Of a stretch of DNA of 64,000 nt, positions 32,690-41,066 are shown piece after piece. The position numbers were made by a program, and so were the translations under genes. How positions within the stretch are numbered: the stretch's first letter is position 1; the number at the start of each line of letters is the position of its first letter. Location of the stretch: assembly GCA_024401095.1 (NCBI GenBank), contig JAKSLR010000010.1, positions 1 through 64,000 of the forward strand. Direction: 5' to 3'. The notes under the pieces are model-generated. The model made no database searches. It saw nothing but the letters and a program-made list of their open reading frames with translations, and had not been told where the DNA came from. Source of the stretch: Bacteroidaceae bacterium (GTDB lineage: Bacteria > Bacteroidota > Bacteroidia > Bacteroidales > Bacteroidaceae).

Positions 32690-33409
32690 TTAAAGCTTCA
32701 AGTAAAAATCTTTTAACAAGGATTTATAGTGATCTGTATATTCACCATTGGTTTGAATAATCAGTTTTTCTTTCTTTGATGCCTCTCCTACTTGTAAAGA
32801 TAAGTTTAAAAGTACCCGCTTTGCTTCTTTCTTTTCTGTAGTGTGTACTGATACTTCCTGCTTGAGAGAAAAACCCTGGTTCTTTGCTTGTGAAATAAAA
32901 TCTTCGGACAAGTCTATAGGCAATACTAAGCAAAAAGAACCGGATGGATTCAATAGTTCATGTGCTTTTTTTATCAGCTGGCTAAAAGGTAAAGATTCTG
33001 TGTGACGTGCCAAATTACGCTTTATACCGGGACACTTCAAAGAATCTACAAAATAAGGAGGATTGCAAACAATTAAATCATATCTAAGCTCAGGAGAGAA
33101 CGTGAGCACATCTCCTTGAATGATATGGATAGATGAAGCCCATTCTGATTCTGCGACATTCATTTCTGCCTGAGCTGCCGCAGAAGGTTCAATTTCTATT
33201 GCATCAATCTGAAAATCTGACTGAATAGAAGATATGCGCTGACTGCACATAAGGGACAGCAATCCTGTGCCAGTTCCTATATCCAAAACACGCTTCACAC
33301 TGTCTATAGGAACCCATGCTCCTAATAGACAACCATCAGTCCCTACTTTCATGGCAGCTTGCGACTGATGAACTGTAAATCGCTTAAAGTTGAAGTAATC
33401 ATTGCTCAT
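32690..33409 (-). CDS. trmN: tRNA1(Val) (adenine-37-N6)-methyltransferase
   Basis: This 239-residue class I SAM-dependent methyltransferase is of the TrmN6/YfiC type. The N-terminus FNFKRFTVHQSQAAMKVGTDG is characteristic, followed by SAM motif I VLDIGTGTGLLSLM, AIEIEPSAAAQA, and the N6-adenine catalytic motif IVCNPPYF. The start at 33409 is fixed by this conserved N-terminus. The -7 box ends four bases upstream of the ATG, so the mRNA may be leaderless. Confidence 0.9.
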   Translation of the reverse strand: MSNDYFNFKRFTVHQSQAAMKVGTDGCLLGAWVPIDSVKRVLDIGTGTGLLSLMCSQRISSIQSDFQIDAIEIEPSAAAQAEMNVAESEWASSIHIIQGDVLTFSPELRYDLIVCNPPYFVDSLKCPGIKRNLARHTESLPFSQLIKKAHELLNPSGSFCLVLPIDLSEDFISQAKNQGFSLKQEVSVHTTEKKEAKRVLLNLSLQVGEASKKEKLIIQTNGEYTDHYKSLLKDFYLKL

Positions 33410-33413
33410 GCAA

Positions 33414-33421
33414 CAAAGATA
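33414..33421 (-). promoter_or_regulatory. -7 box for trmN
   Basis: TATCTTTG on the minus strand, separated from the trmN start codon by only four bases. Confidence 0.6.
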
Positions 33422-33485
33422 GATAAAAAAGAGATATTAAAGAAATATTGGCAAAAATGAATCGGTATATATAGTGTATTTTTCG

Positions 33486-33493
33486 TATCTTTG
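33486..33493 (+). promoter_or_regulatory. -7 box for the lon operon
   Basis: TATCTTTG matches the consensus, with a leader of about 40 bases to the lon start. Confidence 0.75.
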
Positions 33494-33536
33494 CAAAAAA
33501 TTATAGACTTTAGTCTAAAAGTTTAAAAACAAGTAT

Positions 33537-36014
33537 ATGAACGATTTCGATAATAGATATTCTGAAGAACCCGAAATTTCAATGATTGCTGATTTTGACG
33601 GTGACGAATCCAGTATTTTCAGCAATCATGTAAACGAAGAACTACCTATTCTCTGTTTGCGTGATATTGTACTTTTCCCAGGTGTAATTTTACCCGTACA
33701 AATAGGAAGAGCCGTATCTTTAAAGCTGATAAAATACTGTCACGAACACAAAATACAATTTGGAGCACTGACGCAACGATATACAAATGTCGAAGAACCT
33801 GGACCAAATGATTTGTTTAATACAGGTATTGTAGTACGTATTCTTCGAGTACTGGATATGCCAGACGGTAAGAAAACAGCTATTTTGCAAGGCCAAAGCC
33901 GTTTTGCCGTAGATAGTTTTCTACCTCGCACTTCCAATAAACATTGGCTTACAGCAAAGGTTCATGAGCTTAAAGATGAAGGTTATAAACTAAACACCAA
34001 AGAGTTTACAACCCTCGTTTCTTCTTGCCGGGAAATGGCAAGTCAGTTAATGCTTGATTTTGCAGAAGGAAAGAACGATTTTGTATTTGCCATGCGCAAT
34101 ATTACTAATCATATGTTCTTCGTAAATTTCTGTTGTGCCAACCTTCCGTTTACCATCAATGAAAAGATTGAGCTGTTGGAAAAGGATTATTTGATTGATC
34201 GTTCTTATGGCCTTTTAAAGACTATCAACACGACCATGCAATACGTTCATCTCCGGAAGTATATCCATCAGAAAACACAGGAAGAACTGAGTGAACAGCA
34301 AAAAGAGTATTTTCTTCAGCAGGAAATAAAGAATCTTCAGGAAGAACTGGGTAATTCCAGTGATGCAGAAATTGAAGAAATGCGCAATGAGGGCTTAAAT
34401 AAAAAGTGGAGCAAAGAAACTTATGCACTTTTCAAGAAAGAACTTGACAAGCTGGAAAGAATAGTTCCACAGAGTCCAGACTATAATGTTCAATATAATT
34501 ATCTGAAGACAGTATTAGCCTTGCCATGGAACGAGTATTCTGATGATAACCTGGATATCGTTAATGCGCAAAAGGTATTGGACCGAGACCATTATGGCAT
34601 GGAGAAAGTCAAGGAACGTATCCTGGAACATCTTGCAGTAGCGCGCATGCGTTCTGATTTACGCAGCCCTATTTTATGTCTTTATGGCCCTCCTGGTGTG
34701 GGAAAAACCTCATTAGGACGAAGCATTGCTGATGCATTGAACAGAAAGTATGTGCGTGTATCATTAGGAGGTTTACACGATGAAGCTGAAATCCGTGGTC
34801 ACAGACGTACCTATATCGGAGCAATGGCTGGACGTATCCTGAAAAACATACAGAAAGCCGGTACCTCTAATCCTGTCTTTATTCTGGATGAGATAGACAA
34901 GATTACCCAACAGACCATGAACGGTGATCCTGCATCTGCACTTCTGGAAGTACTTGATCCTGAGCAGAATTCTACCTTCCATGATAATTATCTGGATATG
35001 GATTTTGATTTATCAAGAGTGATGTTCATAGCCACAGCCAATGATATAAGCACCATTCCAAGTGCATTAAGAGACCGAATGGAAATGATTGAGGTTCCTG
35101 GCTATATCACAGAAGAAAAGGTAGAAATTGCACGTAGACACCTTATTCCTAAAGCAAAAAAGGAAATAGGCCTCAAGACCAATTATGATGATATAAAAAT
35201 TGGTAAATCAACCATTGAAAAGATTATTGAAGACTATACACGTGAAAGCGGTGTACGCCAGTTGGAAAAGATGATCAGCAAGCTCTTACGCAAGGAAGCA
35301 CTGCACTATGCCTTAAACGGCGAATTTTCTCAAACTACAGTTCGCCCTAAAGATGTGAAGGATTTGCTGGGTACAGAACTCTTCAACAGAGATAAATACC
35401 AAGGAAATGACTATGCAGGTGTAGTTACAGGTTTAGCTTGGACATCTGTTGGCGGAGAGATATTATTCGTTGAGGTTGGTTTAAGCAAGAGCAAAACACC
35501 AAGATTGTCACTAACAGGTAGCTTGGGTGATGTAATGAAAGAATCAGCTATTCTGGCATTGGAGTATGTAAAGGCACATGCATCAAAGTATGGAATTGAT
35601 TCCCGCATTTTTGATGAATACAGCATTCACATTCATGTTCCAGACGGTGCAACTCCAAAGGATGGTCCATCAGCAGGTATCACCTTGACCACTGCCATTA
35701 TCTCTGCCTTAACGCAGCGTAAGGTACGTAAGAATTTGGCCATGACAGGTGAGATTACGTTAAGAGGAAAAGTAACTCCTGTAGGCGGTATCCGTGAAAA
35801 AATTCTGGCAGCAAAACGTGCCGGCATCAAAGAACTTATTCTCTGCAAGGAAAACAAGCGTAACATTGATGAAATTCCAGCATTATACTTAGAGGGACTG
35901 GAATTCCATTACGTAGATGACATACAAGAAGTAATCTCAACAGCACTGTTGGATGAAAAAGTCAAGAACCCTGTAGAATTCACATTTACAGAAAACAAGG
36001 AGGCTAAAAAATGA
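33537..36014 (+). CDS. lon: ATP-dependent Lon protease
   Basis: This is an 825-residue cytoplasmic AAA+ protease that degrades damaged and regulatory proteins. The N-terminal LON substrate domain starts at ELPILCLRDIVLFPGVILPV. The coiled-coil segment, then Walker A GPPGVGKTS (Lys390) and Walker B VFILDEIDK follow. The C-terminal peptidase domain has the Ser-Lys dyad in DGPSAGIT (Ser712) and LRGKVTPVGGIREK. Length is normal. Its stop overlaps the tgt start (ATGA), and three further genes follow closely, so it leads a five-gene operon. Confidence 0.96.
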   Translation: MNDFDNRYSEEPEISMIADFDGDESSIFSNHVNEELPILCLRDIVLFPGVILPVQIGRAVSLKLIKYCHEHKIQFGALTQRYTNVEEPGPNDLFNTGIVVRILRVLDMPDGKKTAILQGQSRFAVDSFLPRTSNKHWLTAKVHELKDEGYKLNTKEFTTLVSSCREMASQLMLDFAEGKNDFVFAMRNITNHMFFVNFCCANLPFTINEKIELLEKDYLIDRSYGLLKTINTTMQYVHLRKYIHQKTQEELSEQQKEYFLQQEIKNLQEELGNSSDAEIEEMRNEGLNKKWSKETYALFKKELDKLERIVPQSPDYNVQYNYLKTVLALPWNEYSDDNLDIVNAQKVLDRDHYGMEKVKERILEHLAVARMRSDLRSPILCLYGPPGVGKTSLGRSIADALNRKYVRVSLGGLHDEAEIRGHRRTYIGAMAGRILKNIQKAGTSNPVFILDEIDKITQQTMNGDPASALLEVLDPEQNSTFHDNYLDMDFDLSRVMFIATANDISTIPSALRDRMEMIEVPGYITEEKVEIARRHLIPKAKKEIGLKTNYDDIKIGKSTIEKIIEDYTRESGVRQLEKMISKLLRKEALHYALNGEFSQTTVRPKDVKDLLGTELFNRDKYQGNDYAGVVTGLAWTSVGGEILFVEVGLSKSKTPRLSLTGSLGDVMKESAILALEYVKAHASKYGIDSRIFDEYSIHIHVPDGATPKDGPSAGITLTTAIISALTQRKVRKNLAMTGEITLRGKVTPVGGIREKILAAKRAGIKELILCKENKRNIDEIPALYLEGLEFHYVDDIQEVISTALLDEKVKNPVEFTFTENKEAKK

Positions 36015-37141
36015 CATTTGAATTACAATATACAGACCCGAAATCTAACGCCAGAGCAGGTAAGATTACAACTGACCATGGTGTGATAGAGACGCCAATT
36101 TTCATGCCAGTAGGTACCCTTGGAACAGTAAAAGGTGTTCATCTTTCTGAAATCAAGGAAGATATCAAAGCACAAATTATTTTAGGAAACACCTATCACC
36201 TGTACCTTCGTCCTGGTATAGAAATACTGGAGCAAGCCGGTGGTCTGCATAAGTTCAATGGTTTCGACCGACCTATGTTGACTGACAGCGGAGGTTTTCA
36301 AGTGTTTTCATTAGCGGGTATACGAAAGCTTACTGCAGAAGGTGCAGAATTCCGCTCCCACATTGATGGTTCCAAACATTTCTTTACCCCAGAGAAAGTC
36401 ATGGACATTGAACGTAGTATTGGAGCAGATATCATGATGGCCTTTGACGAATGTCCTCCTGGAACTTCGGATTATGCATATGCAAAAAAATCACTTGCAC
36501 TGACACATCAGTGGTTAGACCGTTGCATTAAACGCTTCAATGAAACAGAGCCAAAATATGGTTACAGTCAGTCACTCTTCCCTATTGTCCAGGGTTGTGT
36601 CTACAAGGATCTTCGACAGCAGTCTGCTGAATATATAGCCAGCAAAAATGCTGATGGTAATGCCATTGGAGGCTTGGCTGTGGGTGAGCCAGTTGAGAAA
36701 ATGTATGAGATGATAGAAGTGGTAAACGAGATTCTTCCTAAAGAAAAACCACGTTATCTGATGGGGGTAGGAACTCCTGTCAATCTTCTTGAAGGCATAG
36801 AACGTGGCGTAGACATGTTTGACTGTGTCATGCCTACCCGAAATGGACGTAATGCCATGATATTTACCCGTAATGGTATCATGAACATGCGTAACAAAAA
36901 ATGGGAAAACGACTTTTCTCCACTTGATCCTGACGGAACATCATACGTTGATCAAATGTATTCCAGAGCCTATGTCAGACACTTGTTCCATGCAGGTGAA
37001 ATGTTAGGAATGCAGATTGCATCCATTCACAACCTAGCTTTTTATTTATGGTTAGTAGGTGAAGCAAGAAAACACATCATAGCAGGTGATTTCTCTACAT
37101 GGAAACCAATGATGGTAAGACGATTATCAGAAAGACTATAA
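36011..37141 (+). CDS. tgt: tRNA-guanine transglycosylase (queuosine synthesis)
   Basis: This 376-residue enzyme exchanges guanine-34 for preQ1 in GUN-anticodon tRNAs. Seen are TPIFMPVGTLGTVKGV, the catalytic region MLTDSGGFQVFSL, GGLAVGEP, the nucleophile region MFDCVMPTRNGRNA, and a C-terminal RHLFHAGEMLG. The canonical zinc ligands CxCxxC are not obvious: the usual position reads SYVDQMYSRAYVRHLFHAGE, with the cysteines replaced, as in some Bacteroidetes Tgt. It overlaps lon by four bases and lptF/G by one base. Confidence 0.93.
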   Translation: MTFELQYTDPKSNARAGKITTDHGVIETPIFMPVGTLGTVKGVHLSEIKEDIKAQIILGNTYHLYLRPGIEILEQAGGLHKFNGFDRPMLTDSGGFQVFSLAGIRKLTAEGAEFRSHIDGSKHFFTPEKVMDIERSIGADIMMAFDECPPGTSDYAYAKKSLALTHQWLDRCIKRFNETEPKYGYSQSLFPIVQGCVYKDLRQQSAEYIASKNADGNAIGGLAVGEPVEKMYEMIEVVNEILPKEKPRYLMGVGTPVNLLEGIERGVDMFDCVMPTRNGRNAMIFTRNGIMNMRNKKWENDFSPLDPDGTSYVDQMYSRAYVRHLFHAGEMLGMQIASIHNLAFYLWLVGEARKHIIAGDFSTWKPMMVRRLSERL

Positions 37142-38328
37142 TGAAGAAGTCAATAAACATAAAGAAAATAGCAAAGAAAATCTTCTCCCCAATCAGCTGG
37201 CTATTTGGCAAGATTGGGAATGTAGTATTTTCTTCACGATGTATTTCCAGAATTGACAGGTATCTGATCAGTAAGTTTCTGGGAACCTATTTCTTTGCCA
37301 TAATCCTGATTATTTCCATTGCAGTGGTGTTTGATTTCAACGAACATCTAGATAAGTTCATGCAGAACAATGCACCAATGGATAAGATTATCTTTGAATA
37401 CTATTTGAATTTTATCCCATATTATTCAAATCTATTCAGTGCACTCTTCGTGTTCATTGCTGTGATTTTCTTTACATCGAAACTTGCAGATAATTCTGAA
37501 ATCATAGCCATGATGAGTACAGGAATGAGTTTTAAACGTATTATGCGTCCATATCTTATTTCTGCCACTTTCATAGCCATATTTACCTACGTATTAGGAG
37601 CTTATATAATTCCAGTTGGAACAGAAACACGCTTGAACTTTGAAAATACTTACAAGAAGAAAAAGATTGTAACCTTTGCCCAGGATATACAACTAGAAGT
37701 AGATACAGGCGTCATTGCTTACATAGAAAGATTTGAGCGAAGCAACAAAACTGGCTATCATTTTAGCTTGGATAAATTCGTAGATAAAAAACTAGTCAGT
37801 CACCTGACAGCAAACAGTATTAGTTACGACACGTTGTCTGATGTGCGTTACCACTGGACCATTAAAGACTATACTATACGTGAGCTTAAAGGTATGAAGG
37901 AATTCATAAGTCATGGTTCACGAACAGACTCTATTATAAAAATGGAGCCCGAAGACTTCTTGATTTCTGAAGGTCAGGAAGCAACCATGACCAGCCCACA
38001 ACTTAAGACTTACATAGATAGACAGAAAGCACGTGGCTTTGCAAACATTAAGCAATTTGAAATAGAATATCACAAGCGTATAGCTATGAGTTTTGCTGCA
38101 TATATCCTTACCATTATAGGTCTATCACTTTCTGTTCAAAAAAGAAAAGGTGGAATGGGAATGTATTTAGGTTTAGGTTTAGCATTGAGTGTATCATATA
38201 TTCTATTCCAGACCATCTCTTCATCCTTTGCAATAAATGCAAATGTTCCGCCGGGTATAGCTGCATGGATACCAAATATAGTATTTCTATTTATAGCTTT
38301 CTATCTTTATAAAAAAGCTCCTAGATAA
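37141..38328 (+). CDS. LptF/LptG-type permease (YjgP/YjgQ family)
   Basis: This 395-residue inner-membrane protein has the Lpt permease layout: a membrane helix at about 47-67, two more in the N-terminal half (FVFIAVIFFTSKLA, ATFIAIFTYVLGAYI), a large periplasmic jelly-roll, then three C-terminal helices. Family members LptF and LptG form the ABC membrane part that extracts LPS toward the outer membrane. I start at the ATG at 37141, which overlaps the tgt stop (TAATG); the frame runs 14 codons further up inside tgt. The N-terminus is Lys/Ile-rich and longer than in E. coli. Confidence 0.88.
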   Translation: MKKSINIKKIAKKIFSPISWLFGKIGNVVFSSRCISRIDRYLISKFLGTYFFAIILIISIAVVFDFNEHLDKFMQNNAPMDKIIFEYYLNFIPYYSNLFSALFVFIAVIFFTSKLADNSEIIAMMSTGMSFKRIMRPYLISATFIAIFTYVLGAYIIPVGTETRLNFENTYKKKKIVTFAQDIQLEVDTGVIAYIERFERSNKTGYHFSLDKFVDKKLVSHLTANSISYDTLSDVRYHWTIKDYTIRELKGMKEFISHGSRTDSIIKMEPEDFLISEGQEATMTSPQLKTYIDRQKARGFANIKQFEIEYHKRIAMSFAAYILTIIGLSLSVQKRKGGMGMYLGLGLALSVSYILFQTISSSFAINANVPPGIAAWIPNIVFLFIAFYLYKKAPR

Positions 38329-38353
38329 CATTTGTAATTATAATTACTTTGAT

Positions 38354-39343
38354 ATGAAAATTCTAACAACCAAGATAAGAAGCATAAAATGGTGGATGGA
38401 TTGGTTAGGAATCGTTATTGGCTGTACCATCATGGCAGCTGGTTTCGTATTCTTTATTAACCCATACAATATAGTACCAGGTGGAGTATACGGATGTAGC
38501 ATCGTTCTCCATTATCTATTTCCATCCATTCAAGTAGGTACTTTCGGCTATATGTTTGATATTCCGTTGTTCATACTGGCTTTAGTGTTATTGGGAACAA
38601 ACCTGGGTGCAAGAACATTCATTGCAGCCATGATGACACCTACCATCATGAATACACTGACATTGCTATCCTACCCAAACCAAGAATCTATGGAAAAACT
38701 TGATCCAACTCAACTGTTGGGAGGAGTAATAGATATGTCTCACGACTTGATGCTGACTTGCATTATAGGAGCAACACTTATTGGAGTAGGATGTGGTATC
38801 GTGGTTCGTTCCAATGCAACAACAGGAGGAACGGACATCGTGGGAATGATGCTACAGAAGTTTTGCCACATCAAGTTTTCTAATGGTGTGCTGTTGACCG
38901 ATGGCTTGGTAGTACTCTTTGGTCTTCTGGTAATTGGTTTAGGTATAGGACAAGCCAATACTGAGAATAATGGCTCTTGGCTACTCTCCTTCTATTCATT
39001 GATTTCCATCTTTATCTCATCAAGAGTACTTGCTTTTACAATTAATGGTAATAAAGATGACAAGCTGATTTTTGTCATCAGTGAAAAGCCGCTCCATGAA
39101 CTACATAATTATATTCTGAATGACCTGGAACGCACAGCAACACTGATCAAAGCACAAGGATTATATACCAACGGAGATAAGGAAATGATTTTCCTAGTCT
39201 GCAAATACAAAGAAGTAAATAACATTAAACACCGTATCAAAAAGGCAGATCCTACTTCATTCGTCATCGTGACAGATGCTTATGACACTTATGGAGAAGG
39301 CTGGAAATCCTTACCTGATGCTGGTGATATACAAGCTGAATAA
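38354..39343 (+). CDS. YitT family membrane protein
   Basis: This 329-residue protein has about five membrane helices (IVIGCTIMAAGFVFFINPYN, GTNLGARTFIAAMM, and so on), the family sequence VRSNATTGGTDIVGMML, and a C-terminal cytoplasmic DUF2179-like domain (ERTATLIKAQGLYTNGDKEM). Transported substrate and function are not known. It lies 25 bases after the LptF/G gene. Confidence 0.88.
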   Translation: MKILTTKIRSIKWWMDWLGIVIGCTIMAAGFVFFINPYNIVPGGVYGCSIVLHYLFPSIQVGTFGYMFDIPLFILALVLLGTNLGARTFIAAMMTPTIMNTLTLLSYPNQESMEKLDPTQLLGGVIDMSHDLMLTCIIGATLIGVGCGIVVRSNATTGGTDIVGMMLQKFCHIKFSNGVLLTDGLVVLFGLLVIGLGIGQANTENNGSWLLSFYSLISIFISSRVLAFTINGNKDDKLIFVISEKPLHELHNYILNDLERTATLIKAQGLYTNGDKEMIFLVCKYKEVNNIKHRIKKADPTSFVIVTDAYDTYGEGWKSLPDAGDIQAE

Positions 39344-39345
39344 AT

Positions 39346-39711
39346 ATGAACTTAGTCTTTAGTAAATCTTTTGTTCCTGAAGAGAAAGATTCGGCACTCA
39401 AGATGGGATCTGGTAATCTTATGGTTCTCTCAACACCTAGTCTAATGGCTTCGTTAGAGAATGTTGCAATGAACTGTGTTATGTCCAAATTAGAGAAAGG
39501 ATACACAACAGTTGGTACATTACTGAATGTAAAGCATCTGAAAGCTTCAAAGATAGGTCAACCCTATACTGCGAAAGCAACATTGATAGAAGAAGACAAG
39601 CGTAGATTAGTATTCCATGTAGAAGCAATGGATGAAGAGGGAAATCTCCTAGCTGAAGGGACACATGAACGCTTTATTGTTAATATAGAGCGTTTTATGG
39701 GTAAACTTTAA
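39346..39711 (+). CDS. Hotdog-fold thioesterase
   Basis: This 121-residue protein has a single hotdog domain: STPSLMASLENVAMN on the central helix, then TVGTLLNVKHLKAS and GTHERFIVN. It resembles the PaaI/FlK-type thioesterase group, which acts on acyl-CoA thioesters. It lies two bases after yitT in the lon operon and overlaps the convergent AbgT-like gene by four bases. Confidence 0.82.
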   Translation: MNLVFSKSFVPEEKDSALKMGSGNLMVLSTPSLMASLENVAMNCVMSKLEKGYTTVGTLLNVKHLKASKIGQPYTAKATLIEEDKRRLVFHVEAMDEEGNLLAEGTHERFIVNIERFMGKL

Positions 39712-40331
39712 TAAAAGACGTAACGCCAAAGAAGTAGAAAATGCATGCAAAAATAGGCTAATACAATCATCGGAACACCTATTTTTACCCCATTTAAGAG
39801 CGAAATGATAAAGTCATAAATATGACGAAGGTTGCCTGAAAGCCATCCATAAATTCCCCCCATCAGGCAACACCCCATGCTGAACCAAATGGAGAAGCCA
39901 TTGACTAAAGGACTGTTCTGCAATTCACCTGTTACACTTAATAGGTTTCCTATAGGAGATACAATTCCCCAGACAATTAATAAGATATATAATGCTCCCA
40001 CTACTAGGGAGATTTGAAGGCTCCAACGTTGTTTGAACGACAACAATTGGAGCTTATTTCTTACAAAATTATTCATGGCAATCAAGAAACCGGATCCACT
40101 TATTATACCAACACCCATACAAAGCAGAAGTAAAGCTAAAAATGGAAAAGTATGCTCTACGCTTGTTAAAGATTGTCGTAATATCCAACGTATACCATCC
40201 AAAGACAATAAATTATTCACCTCTAATCCAAAGAGATTTGCAATCCAGGAGAAGAGTAATAGAATTATGGTTGCCAGATTCAAGGCAACAATTGTCCAAG
40301 AATAAAATATAAATATTTTCTTGTTACGCAT
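39708..40331 (-). CDS. Half-size AbgT-like membrane protein
   Basis: This 207-residue protein has about five membrane helices. Residues 30-85 (FGLEVNNLLSLDGIRWILRQ and FPFLALLLLCMGVGIISGSG) resemble the first part of AbgT-family transporters, which are about 500 residues long. No second half is present: it sits between the thioesterase stop and the response regulator, both within a few bases. No frameshift is needed to explain it. A transport role is inferred, and the relation to AbgT is tentative. It is the last gene of the KDG/sensor operon. Confidence 0.6.
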   Translation of the reverse strand: MRNKKIFIFYSWTIVALNLATIILLLFSWIANLFGLEVNNLLSLDGIRWILRQSLTSVEHTFPFLALLLLCMGVGIISGSGFLIAMNNFVRNKLQLLSFKQRWSLQISLVVGALYILLIVWGIVSPIGNLLSVTGELQNSPLVNGFSIWFSMGCCLMGGIYGWLSGNLRHIYDFIISLLNGVKIGVPMIVLAYFCMHFLLLWRYVFY

Positions 40332-40342
40332 GAAATGATGTT

Positions 40343-41065
40343 TTATTCATCGTCGGGTTCTAGATTATCTACGTCTAAAATTCTAAGCTCGAAAGCACGA
40401 GTAACCAATCTTGTGGCATTTACTCCACTTCTTTCATTTGGTTTAAATAGACGCTGTATCAAATCAATTTGTTTTTTTTCCAACGATTTCACTCCCAATG
40501 GCATACCCTTCAAAGCAGTTATCATTTCTTTCGTATATCCAAGTGCAAGATGACGGAGGAATCGTTCGTCATATTCATCAATGTCAAAGTTAATCATAGC
40601 CTCCTGCTTCCTCTGATCCATTAATACACTCTTTTTGAAACGATCCAGTATCTTTTCTAAGATTGGCTCATTGAAAACCATACGTTTACCGTCCATTACA
40701 CACTTAACATCTGTCTTAGTGAGTAATTCTCCACTCTTCAAAATGATACCATCTGCTCCGGCTTCCAAAACATCCACCCACAGACGTTCATTTAAGATTT
40801 CACCGGTAAAGATGAGAATATGCAAATCCTTATGTTCATTACGTACTTTACGGCATATCTCTACACCAACTGTTGTTGAACCACCTAAACCTAAATCAAG
40901 CAATAATAAATCAGGAACTTGTTTTTCTATAAGATTCCAAAATTCTGCTTCGGTCATGGCAGTACCTATAATTTCTGCTTCAGGAATATCGTTACGGAAG
41001 ATTTCTTCAGTACCCTTCAATTCCAATTTTACATCTTCTACAATAATGACTTTAAACTTTTCCAT
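40343..41065 (-). CDS. Response regulator with DNA-binding-like output domain
   Basis: This 240-residue protein has an N-terminal receiver domain: acidic pocket VEDVKLE, phospho-acceptor Asp in LLLLDLGLGG, and conserved Lys in IILKSGEL. The C-terminal part (about 150-240) with RHLALGYTKEMITALKGMPL looks like a helix-turn-helix of the LuxR type, matching what I recall as DUF5932 response regulators. The gene starts one base after the sensor stop, so it is the partner. The targets are unknown. Confidence 0.82.
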   Translation of the reverse strand: MEKFKVIIVEDVKLELKGTEEIFRNDIPEAEIIGTAMTEAEFWNLIEKQVPDLLLLDLGLGGSTTVGVEICRKVRNEHKDLHILIFTGEILNERLWVDVLEAGADGIILKSGELLTKTDVKCVMDGKRMVFNEPILEKILDRFKKSVLMDQRKQEAMINFDIDEYDERFLRHLALGYTKEMITALKGMPLGVKSLEKKQIDLIQRLFKPNERSGVNATRLVTRAFELRILDVDNLEPDDE

Positions 41066-41066
41066 T

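Noticed and set aside
39708..40331. AbgT-like gene as a frameshifted full transporter
   Set aside because: No room for a second half: the response regulator and the thioesterase abut on either side, and no matching frame was found.
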